A stretch of DNA of 64,000 bases from Parietaria judaica (lineage: Eukaryota; Streptophyta; Magnoliopsida; Rosales; Urticaceae): the NCBI GenBank assembly GCA_954871525.1, contig OX940870.1:8463501-8527500 (forward strand), read 5' to 3'. Both the position numbers and the translations under genes were made by a program. Numbering within the stretch: the first letter of the stretch is position 1; every line of letters starts with the position of its first letter. Shown piece after piece: positions 32,600-44,900 of this stretch. Under the pieces are notes generated by a model that saw nothing but the letters and a program-made list of their open reading frames with translations, ran no database searches and was not told where the DNA came from.

Positions 32600-35206
32600 A
32601 TGTCGACCAGCTCCATCGCCGCCATCGCCGGAGCTACCTCCTCCGGCGATGACACCGTCGTTTTCCGTCAGCCATCGGACATGGCCTCCGGGGAGCCTCG
32701 CGATTCTTCTTCGTCTTCTTCTTCGATCTCGAGGATCACGCAGGCCTTCCCTTTCTACTCCGGAAACCCTAGAATCGAGGAAACCAGAGGCGTCGTGCTT
32801 CTCTACCGCGACGACGTCGCTTCGCTCCCTCCGTCGGCTCTTCCCGTAAGTCCACGCTCCTGAATTTTGGCTGCGAATTCTCACTCGATCATGATTTTTT
32901 ATCGAATTCCATCGTATTGTGTAGATTGAGAGAAAACCGCTCGTCTGCGTGCTCGGGGTTCCAAATCACATGACATATGCAGATTTCTGCCAATTCTGCG
33001 GTTCGTTTATTCAGCACATCCTTGAGATGCGAATCGTCAGGTCTTAATTTCTCCTAAATTTATGAATCAATGTTTCGAGCTTGTCACTGATTGCGTTATT
33101 GATTCGCTTTCTCTGATTCCATGGATTCTGGTTCAGGAATGATGGAATGGAGGACAGTTACAGCATTTTGATCAGGTTTGATGGTCAAGACTCTGCCGAT
33201 CACTTCTACAAGCACTTCAAAGGACGAAGATTTTCATCTCTAGAGGTATCGTTGCGGGCTTGTTCGTACACTAGTGCGGTTATCGATCACTATTCACGAT
33301 CTTTCGGCGTGATTATAGGCGGAGGTTTGCCGGATTCTGTTCACCGTGGACGTGCAATACACCGGTTCAATTGAACATGGGCAGCCATCCCCGGGAAGCA
33401 TATCAGCTGAACAACCCACTTGTCCCGTTTGTCTTGGTAATGCTTTACGTCTCAAATCTAAAGTCTTGAAGATACTTAATGAATTCTATATGCATCTGGA
33501 AGATAACGGGATTGAAATTAGATTTTTCATTATTTTTTGTATTATATCTTCTATTATATTTGTGCTACAGAAAAGTTAGATCAAGACACGAGTGGAATTC
33601 TCACGACGATCTGCAACCACTCTTTTCATTGCTCGTGTATTTCAAACTGGACAGATTCTTCTTGTCCGGTAAGTTTGCATTTCTGAATCAATGGTCTTGT
33701 TTTTCCTCGTTCGGTAGCCATTAGCCTCTGTTAAGCAAGGGAACATGTCTCTTTGCAGGTGTGTCGATATTGTCAGCAACAGTCTGAAAAATCTATCTGT
33801 TCCGTTTGTCAAACATCTGAGAATCTTTGGATGTGTGTTATCTGCGGGTTTGTTGGTTGTGGAAGGTAATAATTTCACTATAATAGTTGTCTTTTTCTTC
33901 CTTTTTTTTTTTTTTTTTTTCTTTTTCCCTAAAGAAGGGTGTTTAATGGCATAGGTACAAAGAAGGCCATGCACTCCGACATTGGAAAGAAACGCAGCAT
34001 TGCTATTCTCTTGAACTGGAAACTCGGCGCGTGTGGGATCACGCCGGAGACAATTATGTTCACCGTTTAATTCAATCTAAAACAGATGGGAAGTTGATTG
34101 AGCTGAGTGTTCATGCTAATGATGGATGTGGCGCTGGAGATTCTGGGTTCAGCGAGACACTTTTGAACAGTAAAGTCGAAGCTGTAATGCCTATATTATT
34201 TTTCAAATAATTTATTTTTCTTATCGTTTCTTTGTTGATACGTCTTGGGTTATGCGTCACTACACTGAGTTCCTTATTTTTATCTGCAGATCGTATCCGA
34301 ATACAATGAACTGCTTACCGCCCAACTTGAGAACCAAAAACTAGTAAGCTATTTCATCAAATATATTAACAGTCCGTATACTTGAAATTTATTATGATGA
34401 TTTATAGAGTGGATTTCGGTTTTAGGCTTCGGATTATAATAATGCCCCTCTTATCTTTGTACCATTGGGTGAAATTATATATAGTTGTTTGGATCAATTG
34501 CAGTATTATGAATCTTTACTGCAAGAAGTCAATGAAGAAACTGAAAGGGAAATTTCTAGTGCTGTTGAAAAGGCCGTGACGCTTAAGCTTCAGAAGCTGC
34601 ATGTTAAGCTTGATAGATGTCTCAAAGAAATTAACATTCTGAACGATGTAAGTTTACTCTGTGTGCGGTATTTCTTTTTTTATTATTATTATTTCCTTAA
34701 AAGAATTTTGTAATTTTTTAAACGCTTCATTTTTTGCCTGTTGGTAACGATATTCTTGCTCATGCATGCAGCTTAATGAAAATTTGGTGAGGAATCGGGA
34801 GTTTTGGAAAGAAAAGATAATTCAAATCGAAGAGAGGTGCTTAACTCTCTTTTTCGTGCTTCACCTTTGCTATTTTTGTTAGTAATTTATATTAATTTGA
34901 TACAAAATATTTTCTGTGTAATTTGTTAACAAACACTGAATCTTTGTTTCTAATTTCACTTTGTTTACGAAGGGAGAGAACGTCTTTGAAGTTGAAGGAC
35001 GATAAAATAGAGGCGCTGGAGGTACAGGTAACGAGAAAAAAGCTAATAATATACACGAAAAGCAAAAAAATTGATTTCCGGTTAATCGTAGAAAATGAGA
35101 AAAATCCTAAGATTAATTTCCCGATAAATACTTTTTTTTTTTTTCCTTCTCCTCACAGCTTCAAGATTTGATGGCACGTTTAGAAGCTGGAAAGACAACC
35201 GAGTAA
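32600..35206 (+). CDS. BRIZ1: BRIZ1: BRAP2-RING-ZnF-UBP E3 ubiquitin ligase
   Basis: Twelve exons with GT-AG borders and consistent phase: 32600-32845, 32925-33040, 33137-33245, 33319-33436, 33571-33668, 33759-33865, 33955-34183, 34290-34343, 34504-34647, 34772-34836, 34973-35027, 35159-35206; 462 residues. Domains: N-terminal serine-rich stretch; BRAP2 RRM-like domain (about 83-170, with KPLVCVLGVPNHMTYADFC); RING (192-232: CPVCLEKLD, CNHSFHCSC, CPVC); UBP-type zinc finger (243-305: CSVC, CVICGFVGCGRYKEGHALRH); C-terminal coiled coil (about 345-455). In Arabidopsis, BRIZ1 pairs with BRIZ2 through the coiled coils and the complex is needed for seed germination. FYSGNPRIEETRG and the RING wording match BRIZ1 rather than BRIZ2. 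All zinc ligands look present. A T(23) tract lies in intron 6. Confidence 0.92.
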
Positions 35207-35429
35207 CTCTCTATATCGAACAACCTTTAAGGATGACATAGTGACGACACGACGAGGAACTACATGTCGGGTCATTTTAGAAATCGTATTTTTTTGAAGG
35301 AGTCAGATGTGTGCATTATTATGACCCATCAATGAGTGAATTTGTAACCTTGAAATGCTAATACATCATTTAGTCGTTTCCCTTGAGAAGCAAAGTATAT
35401 TATGAACTATTTATAGTATGTTGAATCCA
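35207..35429. other. 3' flank of BRIZ1
   Basis: Probable 3' UTR of BRIZ1, then short spacer before the F-box/LRR relic. No other feature seen. Confidence 0.5.
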
Positions 35430-35866
35430 AAACCAGTGAATAAAGATCTTTCGATCAGGAAATGTAGGGCCATATGGGAGGGAGATTTGATCAAGCTTAG
35501 ACTCGCTTGGCAGAGAATCAAACGGTTTCAATTCGAAGTCAATGTAAATTATCGGTACATGAAGGTGTACGACCGTTTGGCTGTTGGTCGATGGCAAAAG
35601 CAGGTTGGTCCGTGCAGAAATTTGAAAGAGCTGAGCCTGGTAAACTGCATAAGTTGCCCGGGCGAGGGCTCGCTTGTGTGCTCGGAAAGTGCAAGAACTT
35701 GGATAAGATTAACCTAGACATGTGTGCCGGCTTAAGAGACTGTGACATTGTCAATCTCTCGTGAAAATCGAGAAATCTCCAATCTTTGTCACTTTGCTTT
35801 CCCTCAGATTTTTCCCTTCCTTTACTACTCAACAACCCCGTGGGGTTGACCGATTTGGGGCTGAAA
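35430..35866 (+). pseudogene. F-box/LRR protein fragment (At5g51370-like), broken
   Basis: Pieces in shifting frames read KDLSIRKCRAIWEGDLIKL, FEVNVNYRYMKVYDRLA, CRNLKELSLVNC, GLACVLGKCKNLDKINLDMC and FPSDFSLPLLLNNPVGLTDL, matching consecutive leucine-rich repeats of plant F-box/LRR proteins that recruit substrates to SCF ligases. At least two frameshifts and a stop (about 35761) occur. The N-terminal F-box and the later repeats are missing, and the homology passes straight into Copia gag sequence near 35866. It is a processed or truncated gene scrap. Confidence 0.75.
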
Positions 35867-37742
35867 AAAGATTTGGTTGGCGAGAGAACGCGAACGAGAA
35901 CTCGCGTGGAGAAGAGCTGCTGCAAGGTTCAACGCGGATTTGAGAGTGTTCCAGATCCTACAAGACATCAGGCTAGTGGTACAGGGAGACAAATCAATCG
36001 GGGAGTATGTGAGAGAACTGAAAAGACTATGGGGTCAATATGATTATATCTCAGCGCACGGGAATTGTGATTCTCCCAAGTGCACAAAGATTCAAGAAAC
36101 TGCGGAGATCAGAACGATGAGATTCCTGGAGAAGTTGAGCCCAACCTTCACACAAAAGAGGGCAATACTTCTATCGACTAAGGAAATTCCTTCGTTGGAC
36201 GAGACAATTGCAGCGATGGACGAGGAAGAGGCCATAATGCGAGTACATGCTGAGGCCGGAGACGCTTCGGGTACGAGGTCTGCTCTGACTGTTGGAGCGA
36301 GCGACAATAGAGACCATAAAGAAACCCGACAGTGTTACAATTGCGGTGCGACTGGCCACCTGAGGGTGGCATGTCTAAAGGCACCGAAGGAGAGGGCATA
36401 CATTAATCGAGGACAGTCTAGCGCCCACGAGCGTGGGCAGTTTGGAGGCTGTGGACGTGGTGGTCGTAGAGGTGGTTACAATGGTAGCCATCGTGCACAC
36501 CTGACAGTTGGAGACGATGAAGAGGAAGACACGGAACAGTTGTGCTCCAAGAATGAGGTTCTCGAGATGATCGAGAACCATACAGGCATGACTGAGGGGT
36601 GCGCTTCCTCTGCGGCTAATGTGGCGAAGTTTACCAACTCATGTATTGGTAAAGCTCTTTCTTTCGGACGGATTTTACCAAGAAAGGATTGGATAATGGA
36701 TTCTACCGCTACTCGCCATGTGACTGGCACTACGAGCGAATTCACTAAATATACTCAACTAGCAGTCCCTGAAAAAATTCAAACTGTCGATGGCATATCC
36801 CAACCTGTGATTCGGAAGGGTGTAGTTGAGTGTACCGATCATATGACTTTGACAGATATTCTACATGCCCCTTCATTTCCAGTGATTTTTTTGTCCATTA
36901 GTGCCATTATAATCCGGTTGAATTGTAGAGTGAAGTTTGATATTCCCAAGGTGGTGTTTTAGGAAAAGGGAACTGGCCAGATACTCGGAACTGGAACATG
37001 GAGTAGCGGATTGTGGTACATGGACCGAGACGGTATTGATGCGAGGCTTGCGTCCATAATGGAGAAGGAAGGCACGAAGACGTCCGGCACAAGAGCGGTT
37101 GGCGAGTTGATGTTACATCACCAACGCATGGGACATCCATCTTTTGGAACCTTGAAGATGTTTTTTCCATCATTGTATGAAAAGTCTGATAAACAGAAAC
37201 TTGTATGTGATTCGTGTGAACTTGGAAAGCATACCCGAAGCTCTTATGTTAGCTCGGGAAAAAAGAGTCTTCACCCTTTTGATTTGGTTCATTCAAATGT
37301 ATGGGGACCTAGTCCAACGAAGTTAATACATGGATATCACTATTTTGTGACGTTTATTGATTGTCTTACTCGTGTAACTTGGTTATATCTGAGGAAAAAT
37401 AAGAGTAAAGTTCTCGCTTGTTTTAAAGACTTCTACAAAAAGGTTCAGACTCGTTTAGGTGTCGTGTTGAAGGTACTAGTATCTCGATATCATTCTGTGG
37501 TCAAGACACTGAGGTCTGATAATGGGACGGAGTATGTCAACAGTGCCTTCCGAGAGTATCTATCTCTATATGGAATGGATCATCAGACAACGTGTCCATA
37601 CACTTAAGCCCATAATGGAGTTACAGAACAGAAGAACCGACATCTTCTCGGTACACCTCGGTGTCTGATGATCGAGAAGAATGTTCCGAAGTACTTATGG
37701 GGGGAAGCTCTTTTGACAGCAGCGTACCTAGTAAACAACGTA
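35867..37742 (+). pseudogene. Ty1/Copia gag-protease-integrase fragment without LTRs
   Basis: One frame (to 36962) gives gag (QGDKSIGEYVRELKRLWGQY), a CCHC knuckle CYNCGATGHLRVAC and a protease site reading WIMDSTATRHVTG, with Thr in place of the catalytic-triplet Gly. After a stop a second frame (37011-37607) gives integrase: HHQRMGHPSFGTL, CDSCELGKHTRSS, HSNVWGPSP and LRSDNGTEYVNS. Beyond it, AHNGVTEQKNRHLL and AAYLVNNVN appear before homology stops at about 37742, so RT and RNase H are gone. No LTR, primer site or target duplication was found. It is unrelated in detail to the Copia element at 26536. Confidence 0.85.
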
Positions 37743-39897
37743 AATGGGGAAATTTTTAATTAATCCAGTTGTCAAAAGTTTTGTTAATTATTATTACTAT
37801 CAACAATCGTCTTTAATTAAATTGTTTGTAGCGAGAAATATTCTTTTCCAAATAAATTTTGTTTGGATAATCAATTGATTATCGTTAGAACAATTACACG
37901 GCTCTCGTTAATTACTCACTCGAAAGGTTGCAGCTCAATAGCACTTTTCACTATTTTTATAAGAGTTTCACCAGCATCATTCCATTCTAAGATCAAAGGA
38001 TTTTTTTTTTTTTTACGAAGATCAAAGGATTGAGAATTCTTTTTTTTCTTAGATTTTTGAATTTTATTTTACAAAAATAATTATATTAATTAACCAATAC
38101 ATATAAACTATGCTAATTAATATTTATCTAATACATTTGAGCGACTAAAGAATATGAATGAAGAAGAATACAAAGAGATTCAGAGTAATGAACTCAATTT
38201 ATTGGCATAAAGGGTTTGCATTCATAGATTTTTGAAGTTTTTTTAACAAAAATAATTATATTAATTAACCAATACATTTAAACTATGCTAATTAATATTT
38301 ATCTAATACATTTGAGTGACTAAAGAATATGAAAGAAGAAGAATACAAAGAGATTCGGAGTAATGAACTCAATTTATTGGCATAAAAGGTCTGCATTCAT
38401 GTAATAAAAGACTTAAGAGTAAAGAGCTCAATTTATTGACATAAAATAAATAGGAAAAAACAAACGTTTGGTATCAGAGATATAGATGTGTAATATACAT
38501 AGTTTCACTCCAAACTTCCCACTTTGTTTCATGTCTTTAAATTTGGAATATTTTTCCATTTTTCTAAGAAAAATTTCATCTCTGAATGCGTATTTCTATT
38601 GCAGATAACGACGAAGGTTCTAATTGAGAATGATTGTTTGGTTAGAGACTCACTTTTATGTTTGATTGTTTTGTTTATAATACGTTTTTTTTTTCAACGC
38701 CAAGTTTCTTGCACAAATGAATCGTCAAGTTTTTTCTAATGAAATTGTCTACTAGATATGGCAAAGTAAAATCAAAGGTTTGTGATTTCTTATTTTCTTA
38801 TATATTTTTTAAGTGACATAACACTATAAAATCAAGCGATTGAGTTTTCTTATGTTCTAATCAAATCATCAAGTTTCTTGCACATTTCTTCCCTCCATCT
38901 TTTCGAACAAATTTGAAAGTTGATCGAACTTTTACTCTCTGCAATGGGGGCTTATCAAAAATGGAATTTTGTAGGTATGGTTCTTTTTATATATATTTTT
39001 TCAAATTTTCTTTTAATTTTCTCTTTAGGAATATTTTGAGTTATTTTTTGTTTAGTTATAAGATCAGGTATTTTTCAAAGCTCAGAAGTGAGGAGACGCT
39101 GTGAAATTAAACAATGGAGCATTCTATTTTATTTACAATATGTAATTATTTATAAATAAAATCATGCATTTAAACTAATACATTTGATGTTCAATCTACA
39201 GTTGAATATTTTGCTCATTATTTGTTGCCACTTAAATTCTAAAGCTCATTGTTGTAACTCAAAGAGTTACAACTTGAAAATTTATTCAGCACATATTATA
39301 TAAAAAAAAAAAAAACTATGACTCTTTAATAATGTAATTCAAATAATTAAGGACCCTTTTTAATCATGATCCTCGACTATATTAGAATTGGTTTATTTAT
39401 CCCTCCATAGTAATAAATGATAATAGTTGTTCTCACTACTCATAACTAATAATATACTGTAAATCAATTCTATTTTATTTCTTTTTAGCATTAGGAATTT
39501 GTTTATATTATTTGATTTCATTGTAACTATCACTAACTAATTTAATGTAATAAAAAATAAATCATTAGTACGATCTTATGATAAATTGGATGGAATCTTA
39601 TTTATATAAATTTGTTCGTATGAAATAATAATAATAAAAAAAAAAATTAGTCGTTGAGTTCGTATTTCACTTATATTTGTACGCGATATTTTTTTCAACC
39701 GCACGAGGTGTACTAATATTATCAAAACATAAAAAAATTAAAAAATAAAAGGAAAGTGACTTGACAATTTGCAATAATCGAATAATGGCATTAGAAATGT
39801 TAATTTTTATAAAGTTTTTATTTCTCTAAAAGTATTTGTAAAAGTTACTTTAAAAACATAGACATAAACACATTCTTATTTTTCTATCATAAATAAT
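37743..39897. other. Very AT-rich intergenic DNA with a tandem duplication
   Basis: No gene recognised. Contains the 175-bp tandem duplication at 38051-38400 and long A/T tracts. Confidence 0.55.
38051..38450. repeat. Tandem duplication, two 175-bp units plus a partial third
   Basis: Unit 1 (38051-38225) and unit 2 (38226-38400) match closely across their full length (AGATTTTTGAA ... TGCATTCAT). A partial third copy (GAGTAAAGAGCTCAATTTATT) follows to about 38450. Non-coding and AT-rich. Confidence 0.85.
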
Positions 39898-40670
39898 AGG
39901 GGTGAAAGCGGACCGAGTACCCGGTTTTTTTGCCGAATCCGGTGCGTGGATCCGGAATCCGGGTTTCTTGGTATTGAAACTCGGATCTGGATATTTTTTC
40001 AAAAAAAAACTTTGAAATTTGGATTCGGATTGAAAACCGGTTTTTGTATTGAAAAATCGGCTTTAACCCGGATCCGGATTTCATGCAATTTCAATTTTAA
40101 ACTAAAGTTTCGCGTAATAACCGGGATTTAAACTTGAATTTACATTTTAAAAAAAAACTTGAAATAATTATAATCAAAGTTCATATATCATACTATATCT
40201 TAAACAATCACATTGCTAAACATAGTTAATCATCTTGCTATACATCCGGATTGCTACATAGAACAAAAAAAAAACATCCGGATTGCTACAGTTTTAGATA
40301 CATAGCACAAGAACATTTAACGACATCATTTTGAGTTAAATAAAACGACATCAGTTTGTATTAAAACAATATGACTAATCCACTTAGAGAAATAATGAAG
40401 TACTTTTGGGTAAAAAAATTTATAAATATTTATATATATATATATATATATTTAATAAGCGGGTTTTAGTAACTTACTATCCGGGTTCCCGGGTTATTAT
40501 TCTCTAAATCCGGGACCCGGATCCGGTTTAATCCGGATACAGGTTTTTTAGTAAACCGATTCCGGTTTAACCCGGATTAATAAGGTTCCAGTTTTTTTTT
40601 TTTTTTTAAATCTAGTTACGATCCGGATGCGGTTTTAAACCTTTATTTCAAGATTTTATTTATACCCCGA
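39898..40670. mobile_element. MITE-like element of the AGGGGTGAAA group
   Basis: The left end TAGGGGTGAAAGCGG is clear. Both halves are full of CCGGATCCGG/CCCGGATT words, and the right side ends near TATACCCCG. Inverted ends are imperfect and no clean target duplication could be set. No coding capacity. A (TA)n run lies near 40433-40450. Confidence 0.45.
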
Positions 40671-40784
40671 ATAAATATAACCATTTTATATTTATTGAAA
40701 ATAATAAATGACTAATTTATTTCATATATTAATCTAAAATTATAAAGTATATTTTTTATCACCGGGCAATCTATTAGTTTAGAT

Positions 40785-41596
40785 CAAGGTTTAAAATGTC
40801 GGTTGCCGATGTCGTTTCGAATTTTCCGTTTTATGGATATATCGCTTGCCGATGGGTATGTCGATGGGTAAATTGTAAAAAAAAGGCATGCCACATGCCG
40901 CATATACCGCATTTTTCGCATGGGCATACCGCATGCCGATGGGGTTTTCGACGGATATTTTGTAAAAAATATTTGAGTATTTAAGCAAGATATTTATATA
41001 GGTTCAAAACTACATATTTAATAAATACAAGACATAATTATATACAACAAAACACATTTGTAACTTAAATATGTAGGTGAAATGTATAATATTAAGTCAC
41101 TTTATTACTTGAAGTGTATAATATTAAGTCAATTATTATGTGAAGTAAATATATGTATGTTAATTAAGTGTGTAATATTAAGTGAATATGCATGTTAATT
41201 GTATATATGTATGTTAACAAATTTAATATTAGTTGAAGTGTATAATATTAAATGAATATGTATATTAAGTGTATAGGTATGTTAGATGAATTTAATATGT
41301 ATGTTAAGTGTATAATATTATTTGAGGTGTATAATATTAAGTTAATTGTTTTTGCCGAAAGTTTAATTGGTATTTTTGCCGAAATTTATCAAAAATATGA
41401 TTTTTTGCGAAATTCCAACCATTTTTCGCAATTTTTACTCACAAAAACGAAAAACAAAATTCCATCCGCCTGCCCATGCGAATTTCGCGAAAAAATGTAA
41501 AAAACCAGCGAAACGAAAAGATTTTCCTTTCGCATATCCTCGAAAAACAAAAATCGATCGATATTTCCATGAAAAATCACGAAATTTAACACCTTG
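40785..41596. mobile_element. Non-autonomous hAT-type DNA transposon, copy 2
   Basis: Starts CAAGGTTTAAAATGTC and ends CGAAATTTAACACCTTG. The flanking 8-mers GTTTAGAT (40777-40784) and GTTTAAAT (41597-41604) match at seven of eight bases. The interior aligns with 11981-12988 (for example GATATATCGCTTGCCGATGG) but lacks the extra 200-bp block. No transposase. Confidence 0.82.
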
Positions 41597-41604
41597 GTTT
41601 AAAT

Positions 41605-41997
41605 ATAATAGCCTACAAGTAGACTGTAAAAGTCTCACGAGTCCCCTCTTTGACCAAACAAACCCCCCTCTCTCTCTCTCTCTCTGAAGTCGAAGTTTCA
41701 AGGAAGACTCTTTTCAAACGTAAAAGCTATTCGGTTTGTTTCTTAGCTGACCCGAAAGAAATTGTATTTTAACGAAGCAATATAAAAACCACAACGACTT
41801 GTGTCGTGAGGATTGAGAATTCAATAGCCTTACCTAAGCATAAAAAAACAACCCAGTTTTTTATTCGAACCCCTGATTCTCTCGTTACAGAATATTGGTC
41901 AGATTCTCTATTTTTATAATAATTTTATTTTAATTCCCTTTTTGGGCATCTGGGTTCACGAAAGTTTCTACCTTTATGCTCGTTTGCTCTCATAATA
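41605..41997 (+). promoter_or_regulatory. Promoter and 5' UTR of the RING-CH gene
   Basis: Lies between the hAT copy and the start codon. It has a CT-repeat (about 41669-41684) typical of plant core promoters or leaders on the coding strand, and a pyrimidine-rich leader. No strong TATA chosen. The transposon border lies only about 400 bp upstream of the coding start. Confidence 0.4.
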
Positions 41998-44900
41998 ATG
42001 CTAGAAGCTCAAGCTGTCGACCATGGAGTCTCAGAGATAACTTTACAGGTTTGTTCTACTGAATAATGAATATTACATTCCAATTAGTGATTATCTATCT
42101 GGGTTTTGCAATTTATGGATTATGCTCAAAAGGGTATTCATGGAAAATAAAAATAAAAATGGAATCTTGGGTTTATAGAATGTTACACGTAATTTTTTAT
42201 TTTATTTTATAATATAGTGGAAGCTTTGTAGCTTTGTATGGATATTGAGATCTAGTTTAGCTGTTTAGTGTACCTCTTTTAGTGATGATTTTCTTGTTTT
42301 GGGTTTGATTGAGGAAAGAATTAGGGTTTGTAAGGTATTTGCAGATCTTGAATTGATCAATCCAGTTTTAGCCACTGTATCCATACGTCATTGTTGATCT
42401 TTAATCTTTATGGTTGATAAAAAAATTGAAGCACTACTGTTAGTAGTTAGTACTCAGTGACAATTAGGGGTGAAATCGGAACCGGGATTTTAGCAATTTT
42501 TCTTTTTGTGCCCGTCCGGTATTAGCATTTTTGGGGAACTGGTAAAAAACTGATGTTTTACTGGTTTTAAACTGGGACAGGTAAACATGCGGGGTTAAGA
42601 TAAGTTTCAGAGTTATTAGTTCATGAATAAAATACATTTCAATAATGCATGGTAAAAATAGCACTGATCTAAAGAACAATACTTCTAATAATCACTCCAA
42701 TAATAGGCGCTTACTAATACGAGTTCTTAGCAATCCATGATTTGAGATTAAAATAAACTAATTTGAATACTTCAGCGCGGGGTAGCTGACCTTGGATCGA
42801 CCGCAAAACGGCCAGATATTTCTCTTCAAATCCCCCCGAGGCCTCAAGGCTTTGGAGCCACCCATTGCGGCAATGGGTTGCTTCAATCCCAAGTTTCTTC
42901 CAGGGTTAGTTCGGGAAGTTTCATGCGTGGAATCAGCTTCAAGAAGAAAAGTTCTGTGCCGGATGGCGAGAAGAGCTCTCTCCTCGAAAATCTTAGAACT
43001 CCCGAAGCCCCTATGATGGCCAACCTGAAATCCGTGTTAGCTTGGCAAAGATGTCTGTCGCTCCCCGTGAGAAGCGAAGCAAACTTACCGTCCCGTTCGG
43101 TGTCAACGCCTCTTTCAGCAAGAATGTCTACCGACCGACCGAAACAAGTTATATGTTCTATACACTTATCTTTGCTTCATCTTACTCACAGACCCTATGT
43201 ATACAGTACAATTTGGAACTATGGTTAACCACAATTTCTCTTAAATATCCTTCTTTTTTTCCAATAATCTTCCTAGCAAATATGATAGTTGACTTATATA
43301 CTTATGGCGATTATATGCAGAAAGCAGAACACAATGCCACAGTTTCGAGGTCGATGTCAATTCCCGGGAAAAACACTGTGATAGTACGATCCATGTCCTT
43401 CGCTACTCGGAGTGAGCACTCAGCCACGGATCCCGGTGACGGTAGGCAGTGAAATTTGTTGGATATAAGTTCATTTACATATTTAGCAATATTTTTTCCC
43501 TAATATATTAGAAACAATCTTGTTCTTTTTTCTTTCCCTCTATTTATTTGTCATTTAGTTAGCATTGAAGACAAAACAAAATCTCAAGTTCTTTTTTATT
43601 TTTATTTTTAAGTTTTTTGCTGAACTCGCAAATGAATTTCCTTTTGGCTTCCACTTTCAGACATTTTGCCCATGTGAGTTAATCCCGAGTCAGAGAACTT
43701 TGTTGATTATAAGTTCCTTTGCGTACTCACCAACTTTATCAAATCTTAATTTTGTTGCCCTTGTAATTTTAGATTTCACTTTCAGCACATTTTGCGCCTT
43801 ATGAGTTGATACTTGGTTCATATACACATTTTGCTATATAAATATCAAGTCCTCTCAATTTTTTCTAATAATATCAGATCAAATAACTCCGGCTCCGACC
43901 GAAGAAGACGACGAAGAGATTCCGGAAGAGGAAGCGGTGTGCAGGATCTATCTCGAACCGTGTGATGAAGATAGCACGCTGAAGATGGAGTGCAGCTGCA
44001 AGGGCGCCCTCAGGCTCGTGCACAGAGATTGTGCGGTGAAGTGGTTTAGCTTGAGAGGAAGCAAGAAATGCGAGGTGTGTCAGCAGGAGGTTCAGAATTT
44101 GCCCGTCACCCTTCTTCGAGTGCCCACTATGCTCCGGAGGGGTAACGGGACGAACGGTCAGCAAATTCAACAGTCCGAAACGATTAGGTTTGACTTTGCT
44201 TCAGTTTGATTATTATTTTGGTTTATTTTATTAGAGTTATTTGCAGATATGCCCCCAAGCCTAAGCTGTTTTGTAGCATTTACCTGAAACGTTAATGAGA
44301 GCTTCGCCAAATATTAAACGAGCCCGATATACCCTATATTTAGAGAGATTAAAATTAGTGGATGGCTATTGGCTAGTTTTTCATTAGCTTTAAGGTTTCT
44401 TACTTTCTTATATACACCAAGGGAATACAACTTAATGTGTGTACCGTGCCCGGCCAACTGAAACCGTAAAGCTAAAACATACTTGACCAAACTCGAAAAC
44501 GTAATTAGAGAATGAGAGAAACATATTTAAATAGCTTAAGACAACTTAATTAAACAACTAATAATTCCTAATCGTCACGTACGTAATATTACCTCAAATT
44601 TTGCAGCCATATACAATGCTCTTCGTAGCGCATTTGTGATTTTGATTTTTTTCTTTTCTTTCTAAAACACTAGTATGTGTATTGCACTTGCTTTAAAATT
44701 TGACGATAACCTTCGATATTTACAAAAAATGTTCATGAAAAATACTACGATAACATGACGAGTTAAAGGTCCTTTTACTATTAATTTTTTTATTTTTTCC
44801 ACGAAAATTTCACTGCCTAGAAGCTAATTACGTGCGTTTTTGTTTCCAACCCAGTGCTTGGCAGGATTTTGTAATACTGTTCTTGATTAGCACCATTTGC

